Below are positions 59,231-64,000 of a DNA stretch of 64,000 nucleotides, in pieces. Origin of the DNA: Pedobacter sp. SYP-B3415 (lineage in GTDB: Bacteria > Bacteroidota > Bacteroidia > Sphingobacteriales > Sphingobacteriaceae); assembly GCF_004138205.1 (NCBI RefSeq), contig NZ_RXNQ01000022.1:248001-312000 (forward strand), read 5' to 3'. Each line of letters starts with the position of its first letter. Positions within the stretch are counted from its first letter, which is position 1. The notes beneath the pieces were generated by a model. The model had not been told where the DNA came from. It worked only from the letters and a program-made list of their open reading frames with translations, and made no database searches. A program made the position numbers and the translations under genes.

Positions 59231-61249
59231 CTATCGCTTATTTCCTGAAGATGCAGATTTGACGCGTTTGTTTTGCGTTTTAGACTGCGACTTTGCCAAG
59301 TCCTGATTTGATTTCTCTTTTTTATTTTGATCCAGGATGTCCCTGACTTGTTGCTTAATTAGAAGGTAGTTTTCCTGTACATCTTCTTCGCTCACCATCT
59401 TCACTACTGGCAGGGGCATATAAGAGGCTTCCTCCGCTTTAATCTTTTGATGATCATTTTTTATCTGGCAATGAAACAACTTCAGTGCTATTTTCTCTTC
59501 CGGGTTATCGGCAACCATTCCTACAAATTCTCCAGAGGACAAGCCGGCAATTTTTGCAGCCGGCACGGCGTATTCAAGTTGCAGGGACTTAGAAACTGAA
59601 ATATCTGAACTGTTGGTACTGGTGCTGGTTCGATCCTGCATGATCTTGCCGAAGCTTTCAGAAAAACTTTTAGCTGTATCACCTGTCACCTGGCCACTGA
59701 TCAGGTTACCAACGATACCGGCAATCACGTCTGCCTGTTCTTTGCCATAATCTTTACGCAGCTGGCTTAGGTCCTGTACAGCGAGGGTTGTTGCAACGCG
59801 GTTACTTCTTGCTGTAGCAATCAAGCTGTCCATATTGTTGAAGAAAATGGTAGGAAATTCATCAAAGACCAAGCTGCTTTGCAATTGGCCTTTCCTATTG
59901 ACCAGCTTAATCATTCTTGAAATGTATAGCGATAAAACCGCACCATATACCTGAAGTTTTTGCGGATTATTTCCTACGCAAACAACCTTTGGCTCTTCTG
60001 GGTTATTAATATCTAAAGTAAAGTCATCTCCACTCAGCACATAATATAGCTGCGGGGAAGAAAGCCTCGCCAGACCAATCTTCGCTGAGGCAATCTGGCC
60101 CTCGAGCTGCTCCATGGCTTTATTTCGATAGGCGGAAATAAACGGATTAATGAGCACTTTGATCTCTTCCTGAGTTTCCAGCAAATCAAAAAGCTCCTGA
60201 TAATCGGCCTGCATCAATTCGATAACATGCGGCAATGAGCAGTATTTTCCATTTTCATATCTTCGTAGAAACCAGATAATGGCCGTTAAAAAGTTAATTG
60301 GACTCTCCACAAAAAAGTCACCCTGCTTTTTAATCCAATCTCTGTTGAGTCCCATCATAATGGTTCGGGAGGCTTCGGTCGCATCGGTTACGTCATCCAT
60401 CGATGCTGGATCCAGCGGATTACAGCGGTGCGTCCTGGAGAGGTCATCGAAATTGATTACGAAAAACCTTGGAACGATCTTATGCCGATCGGCATACTTT
60501 AAGAGCTTGTTGTAGGCGATTTTAGTTAGGTCATCAAACTTAAAGTCATAGATAAACATCGAAAAGCCCTTAGCCAGGTGCTGATCAATGATATGCCTAA
60601 CAACAAAATACGATTTCCCGGCCCCGGGAGTACCTGCAACCAGAATTCCCCTAAACGGATTAATAATATTGATCCAGCTGTCTCGCCACTGCTGCTTTAA
60701 CTGATATCGAGTTGGTAAATTCACCGAGTACGAATTTGACAAGTATCGTTCCTCCTGTGGAAACGTTTCGTTCTCACGGTTAAAAATATCTTTTTGCATC
60801 GCCAGCTTCATCAATCGGAACGCTTTAACCCCTGCCCTGATGATCATCAGATAACCGCTTACCATGACAATGGAATAAACCAATCCCCACCAGTATGCCT
60901 CGTGCACTAGCCAAATCAATGCTGCCGAACCAAAAAACAAGGCCAGCCCATAACCCATCAGCCAGGCAACATCGCGCCCCCGAAGGCTCTCATCCTTCCG
61001 AGCAGATACAGCGAGCAGCGACGCCATAAGAAAGACAAGCATAAAGCACTTCGATAGAAGTTGATTGCTAAACACCCTTAATTGCGACAAATTTCTTGTA
61101 ATGCGCATTAAGAAGTCGGATGCGCCCCATTCAGCTACGATCCAGTGAAAGTTGATAAGCCATAGATGAATGAGCAATATGGCAAAACTAATCATTCTTG
61201 CCAGGTCCGCAATTTTCCGAAGTCCAGTCGTATCCTCTCCCGTATTCAT
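59231..61249 (-). CDS. mobC: VirD4-like coupling protein (MobC/TraG type)
   Basis: A 672-residue type IV coupling ATPase. Up to four membrane helices lie in the N-terminal 140 residues. Walker A is 'LVAGTPGAGKSYFVVRHII' (about residues 202-212), with 'FSMFIYDFKFDDLTKIAYN' after it, 'PKVVCVGNNPQKLQVYGAVLSLY', and Walker B 'QLQSSLVFDEFPTIFFNNMDSLIATARSNRVATTLAVQDLSQLRKDYG' (in pieces). The C-terminus is basic and Ser/Lys-rich. It connects the relaxosome to the transfer channel. It lies 16 bases after the relaxase gene. Confidence 0.93.
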   Translation of the reverse strand: MNTGEDTTGLRKIADLARMISFAILLIHLWLINFHWIVAEWGASDFLMRITRNLSQLRVFSNQLLSKCFMLVFLMASLLAVSARKDESLRGRDVAWLMGYGLALFFGSAALIWLVHEAYWWGLVYSIVMVSGYLMIIRAGVKAFRLMKLAMQKDIFNRENETFPQEERYLSNSYSVNLPTRYQLKQQWRDSWINIINPFRGILVAGTPGAGKSYFVVRHIIDQHLAKGFSMFIYDFKFDDLTKIAYNKLLKYADRHKIVPRFFVINFDDLSRTHRCNPLDPASMDDVTDATEASRTIMMGLNRDWIKKQGDFFVESPINFLTAIIWFLRRYENGKYCSLPHVIELMQADYQELFDLLETQEEIKVLINPFISAYRNKAMEQLEGQIASAKIGLARLSSPQLYYVLSGDDFTLDINNPEEPKVVCVGNNPQKLQVYGAVLSLYISRMIKLVNRKGQLQSSLVFDEFPTIFFNNMDSLIATARSNRVATTLAVQDLSQLRKDYGKEQADVIAGIVGNLISGQVTGDTAKSFSESFGKIMQDRTSTSTNSSDISVSKSLQLEYAVPAAKIAGLSSGEFVGMVADNPEEKIALKLFHCQIKNDHQKIKAEEASYMPLPVVKMVSEEDVQENYLLIKQQVRDILDQNKKEKSNQDLAKSQSKTQNKRVKSASSGNKR

Positions 61250-61265
61250 ATAAAAAATTTTTCAG

Positions 61266-62204
61266 TTAAAGGCCTCTTCCAAATGACCGTCCTTTGCGCC
61301 TGCGTTTCTTGCGTGATACCGTTGGCGCAGCATGCTGATCTGAATAGTCAGCTTTCAATAACATATCCAGCGTCTGTTCAAACGGCATCTTAGCTGGCGT
61401 CCCGCCAACAGCATCACTAATCTCTCGTCCGAGCTGCAGGACTTGCGCCTGCACAATCCGATGCTGCCCTCGCTGCAGAACCTGAAGTTGAGATTTATGT
61501 TCAAGCTCACCGTTCGCTTTCACATTCGCATAAGCTAAGGAATCAGATAGTCCCCTGTTGAAACCAAACATCTCGTCAAATAGCGTTTCGCCAGAATGCT
61601 TAAATGCCATCCTATTGAATTGCCCGAGTTTCGCTGAATGCGTCGCATTTTTGCCTCTCGAAGTATTCATTGGGCTGAGCTTTATTTTATTGGTAATATC
61701 TTTCCTGCTGACAATAATTTGAATGTGCATCTGGTCTCCCCTTTTCAGGTCACCACGCTTCTTCGAGCCCTGCTTTACTTCGTGATCTTTGAAACTGTAA
61801 TACCTGTTTCGTTCCATTTTACCGAACCAAAGCAAATCGGTTGCACTGCCGACCCCCGGCCTTTTAAAATTCCTGGCGTATTCATCCATCACTGCAACGG
61901 CATATCTCTTCAAGGCTTCAACTTGTTTTTCTATGCCTACCAATCCGCGGATATGATCGATCTCCTTCTGGCTTGGACTGATATTGATCAAAAAAAATTT
62001 AGCGTCAATAGAACTCAGTTTCGCAATATTGTTATCTATCGCCTTACAGACTACATACGGCTCAATCGAACGCTCCGTTTCATTGAACCAGTATTCTCTC
62101 TTTTCAGCTCCGGCAGCCCGGTTCTCTTTCTCCAAATAAGCTACCAGAGGCCCGCAACTACCCTTATTATCTGACGTTGAAGAGTCACTGATATTAATAA
62201 ACAT
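61266..62204 (-). CDS. mobB: MobB relaxase (DUF5712-like)
   Basis: A 312-residue protein with the MobB features: 'MFINISDSS', 'VAYLEKEN', 'YWFNETERSIEPYVVCKAIDNNIAKLSSIDAKFFLINISPSQKEI', 'LLWFGKMERNRYYSFKDHEV', 'GDQMHIQIIVSRKDITNKIKLSP' and 'GFNRMAFKHSGETLFDEMF'-like text. 'MHIQIIVSRKD' is the His-containing strand of the relaxase domain; a catalytic Tyr is probably in the 'RNRYYSF' region. Databases often misname such proteins as molybdopterin MobB. It nicks oriT, aided by the protein upstream. The basic tail (RKKRRRKGR) would bind DNA. Confidence 0.85.
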   Translation of the reverse strand: MFINISDSSTSDNKGSCGPLVAYLEKENRAAGAEKREYWFNETERSIEPYVVCKAIDNNIAKLSSIDAKFFLINISPSQKEIDHIRGLVGIEKQVEALKRYAVAVMDEYARNFKRPGVGSATDLLWFGKMERNRYYSFKDHEVKQGSKKRGDLKRGDQMHIQIIVSRKDITNKIKLSPMNTSRGKNATHSAKLGQFNRMAFKHSGETLFDEMFGFNRGLSDSLAYANVKANGELEHKSQLQVLQRGQHRIVQAQVLQLGREISDAVGGTPAKMPFEQTLDMLLKADYSDQHAAPTVSRKKRRRKGRSFGRGL

Positions 62205-62205
62205 A

Positions 62206-62766
62206 CTAAAGCAGCTCTATTTGATTAAATGTCAACTTCGCTAATTCATCTTTTTCTTTTGCTGGCGTCATTAGTGAAAATGAATCTCTGGCAGCGATAT
62301 AAGCGCGAAGGATGTATTTAAATCGCTCCTTTAGCCGATCGGTCTTATGTGTATCAGCAACCATAAGTTCACTATGCGCTAAAATTTGATCGACGCGGAC
62401 AGCCTGGGCACGCTGGGCAGAAAGCAAAGCCTGGGTTTGTTTAGCCAACTGCCCCTCTATCAGATCAATCAAAGCTCCGACATGCTTTGAGATGTCCGCA
62501 ACATCCTGCTTGATCGGAATCAGCAAAGCACCCTCCTGGGTCTTGATAAATCCGACATACTCTTTATGATTTCTGATGATACTTGTTTTTAGAGCCTCAT
62601 CACTGATATCAGCAGGGTCTTTTTTGGTTCGGTAAAAATAGTCAATCACCTGACCTAATAGTTCTCGCTTGCTTCGACCAAATCGTTGCACAAGTGCAGA
62701 GAACTTTCGATCGGTTTCACCATCAAACTTTACTGAATTGGTGAATTGAGAAACGGATTGATCCAT
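62206..62766 (-). CDS. BfmA/BtgA-family mobilisation accessory protein (MobA-like)
   Basis: A 186-residue protein. The N-terminal ribbon-helix-helix-like part ('VKFDGETDRKFSALVQRFGRSKRELLGQVIDYFYRTKKDP') precedes a helical middle ('LIPIKQDVADISKHVGALIDLIEGQLAKQTQALLSAQRAQAVRVDQILAHSELMVADTHKT', in pieces) and C-terminus. This is the BfmA/BtgA accessory type that binds oriT and recruits the relaxase. It is 1 base before mobB and lies next to the probable oriT at 62767-63188. Confidence 0.88.
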   Translation of the reverse strand: MDQSVSQFTNSVKFDGETDRKFSALVQRFGRSKRELLGQVIDYFYRTKKDPADISDEALKTSIIRNHKEYVGFIKTQEGALLIPIKQDVADISKHVGALIDLIEGQLAKQTQALLSAQRAQAVRVDQILAHSELMVADTHKTDRLKERFKYILRAYIAARDSFSLMTPAKEKDELAKLTFNQIELL

Positions 62767-63188
62767 ATGTATTATAGAAACTCAATATTAGTAAGAGCTT
62801 ACCGCATGTTTTCAGAGCTCTGAAAAACGTCGAGTACGTTGTCCTCTGACACTTCATCACAGACTAGTCAAGCGCCAATGCATCTATAGACATTCAAATC
62901 ACTATTCCTTTCCAACTTTGACTAAGGCATTTAAAATTTTTAAATATGGTAAGCGACTTCCTACTTGGCTTCCGCAATCTGTGTTCTGATTACCTGCGGG
63001 TAGCTTAGGAATTCCCGGAGAATTCCCACAACCGCTATAGCGATAGTGCCAAGCGACAAAGTAGGGCGACTGCCCAACTTCCGCTTGCTCCCTTATGAAT
63101 TCTCAGAAACTACGATTTCTTGTGGCTTCCGGACGAGTAACCAACATCTTATTGCACCGTTTTGTGTATTTAAAACTGTAATGAGCCA
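62767..63188. other. Probable oriT region
   Basis: About 420 bases upstream of the mobilisation genes, with several inverted repeats: GGAATTC/GAATTCC with a 5-base spacer at 63008-63026, and CGCTATAGCG at 63033-63042. Short repeated 'CTTCCGC' motifs lie at both sides. Bacteroidota mob genes normally have their oriT just upstream. The nick site cannot be fixed by eye. Confidence 0.5.
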
Positions 63189-64000
63189 TTAAATAAGTCC
63201 CTCATCTGTGAGCTGCTTAAAACTCTTTTTATCTGCGTCCAGCCAGTTCAGCGGCCCGGGCGTCTGACGGCCCAATACGATATTGGCTGCAGCGCTTGGA
63301 CTTGAAAAGATCGTATCCTCGACAAATCGGTAATCAGTCCCGTCAAGGACAAGTATTCCTGTCTCGATGAGTTTACGCTTTAATATCTTATAAGTTTCGT
63401 TAACCCTTTGCGCCATCTCAAATTTCGCTTGAGAGCCCTTCGTCACAATAAATCCTTCTTTGCTTTCATACATCTGAGCAGAATAGTGATTGGATTTAAT
63501 ATGAAATATTTTATTACCGATCGGTACCTGATTTGCTGCAGCCGTTGATCTGACGGTCATCGGAATCAAAAACCGGAAATTCATTAGTGGTAAAATGAGC
63601 TTTACATTATTCAAAAAATATTCCATGTCAGAAATGTCGGCTTCATGTAAAGTGGGGATTTTAGGTCGATTGTTATTTTCAATTTCGGCAGACTTAGCAG
63701 CATGTGCCAGGTCAATCAGCCTGGATTCGAGGTATTTGATTTGTGTCTTAGTCAGCAGCTCATCTTTGCTGATGAAGAAGATCAACTCCTCAAAATCCCT
63801 TTTTTTCTCAGCAAGATGCTGACGAATCCTTACCCCTATTTGCTCTGCTTCACCGATATAAATCCGTTCCGAAAATGCATCGCTTTTCGGTGCCGATTTT
63901 AGGAAATAAATGCCAGGATTATTAAATTCCGATCTGTGGGTAATCTCATTTAACGATGCCCGCGATGTGTAAATGGCCTTCCCAACCCAATTGCCGATCT
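63189..64000 (-). CDS. GIY-YIG nuclease with DUF4357 domain, cut by the window edge
   Basis: The gene runs off the right edge, so the N-terminus is missing. The GIY-YIG domain is visible upstream of the TTG at 63785: 'NNPGIYFLKSAP' (the GIY part) and 'ERIYIGEAEQIGVRIRQHLAEKKRDFEELIFFISKDELLTKTQIKYLES' (the YIG part, the Arg and Glu). The C-terminal DUF4357 domain has 'SPSAAANIVLGRQTPGPLNWLD'. The Tyr, Tyr, Arg, and Glu pattern is complete in this part. These proteins occur widely on mobile elements, possibly as defence or stability factors. Confidence 0.88.
   Translation of the reverse strand, partial: IGNWVGKAIYTSRASLNEITHRSEFNNPGIYFLKSAPKSDAFSERIYIGEAEQIGVRIRQHLAEKKRDFEELIFFISKDELLTKTQIKYLESRLIDLAHAAKSAEIENNNRPKIPTLHEADISDMEYFLNNVKLILPLMNFRFLIPMTVRSTAAANQVPIGNKIFHIKSNHYSAQMYESKEGFIVTKGSQAKFEMAQRVNETYKILKRKLIETGILVLDGTDYRFVEDTIFSSPSAAANIVLGRQTPGPLNWLDADKKSFKQLTDEGLI

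Noticed and set aside
61266-62204. Molybdopterin-guanine dinucleotide MobB annotation
   Set aside because: Lacks a P-loop; the mob gene context and HIQIIVSRKD strand point to a relaxase.
1-64000. CRISPR arrays, rRNA genes, complete tRNA genes and complete IS elements
   Set aside because: I looked for regularly spaced repeats, conserved rRNA segments, cloverleaf patterns and transposases and saw none except the tRNA fragment at 2091-2112.

Overview
The window is a piece of a Bacteroidota chromosome, most likely from the Sphingobacteriaceae (Pedobacter or Mucilaginibacter type). The evidence is a Bacteroides-type conjugation operon (TraE, F, G, I, J, K, M), a BfmA/MobB/MobC-type mobilisation set, RteC, a SusC/SusD pair, six-bladed propeller lipoproteins, DUF6520- and DUF6965-like small proteins, few Shine-Dalgarno sequences and TAnnTTTG-type promoter boxes. 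Much of it looks like one integrative conjugative element (ICE) with cargo. A 22-base tRNA 3' end at 2091-2112 next to a broken tyrosine recombinase suggests the left boundary. The relaxase block at 59-63 kb and a GIY-YIG gene cut by the right edge suggest that the element continues to the right. No complete integrase is visible.

Layout: 0-2.1 kb holds degenerate DNA, an integrase remnant and a tRNA fragment. 2.9-18.1 kb is an AT-rich export locus: a TMTC-like membrane glycosyltransferase, a TlpA-like thioredoxin, a signal peptidase I, a small Cys-containing exported protein, a propeller lipoprotein, a redoxin, an adaptor, two tandem RND permeases and a convergent TolC. 18.2-20.1 kb has GtrA and a GT22-like mannosyltransferase. 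20.4-31.8 kb is the conjugation operon on the minus strand, with an Hc1 histone-like gene, a DUF3945-like gene, TraM to a TraD-position gene, RteC and an excisionase-like HTH protein.

32-46 kb is mixed cargo: a LytTR membrane regulator, a Crp-like protein, MauE and a DUF6520-like peptide, DUF72, SRAP/YedK, a CsgG-like protein, a truncated MscS gene facing a truncated phosphonatase gene (probable deletion scar), an XRE-cupin regulator, DUF932 and an EEP-family hydrolase. 47.0-51.1 kb is an AT-rich three-gene operon: an AAA ATPase and a DUF4435 protein (the gene pair of the PARIS anti-phage system) plus a GmrSD-like DUF262-DUF1524 nuclease. This is the best candidate for an undescribed system. 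51.8-57.7 kb is a SusD-SusC-TlpA operon. 57.8-59.2 kb is rich in palindromes and holds a small XRE regulator behind tandem perfect palindromes, a RadC-like JAB protein and a hairpin of about 155 bases. 59.2-62.8 kb holds the coupling protein, relaxase and accessory mobilisation protein, with a probable oriT region beyond.

Working together (inference): the tra operon would build the mating channel, MobC would couple DNA nicked by MobB with help from the BfmA-like protein, and RteC with the HTH protein would control excision and transfer. The cargo supplies phage defence, a redox-linked peptide/efflux system and nutrient uptake. All functions are from reading the sequence and recalled family features; no database search was run.
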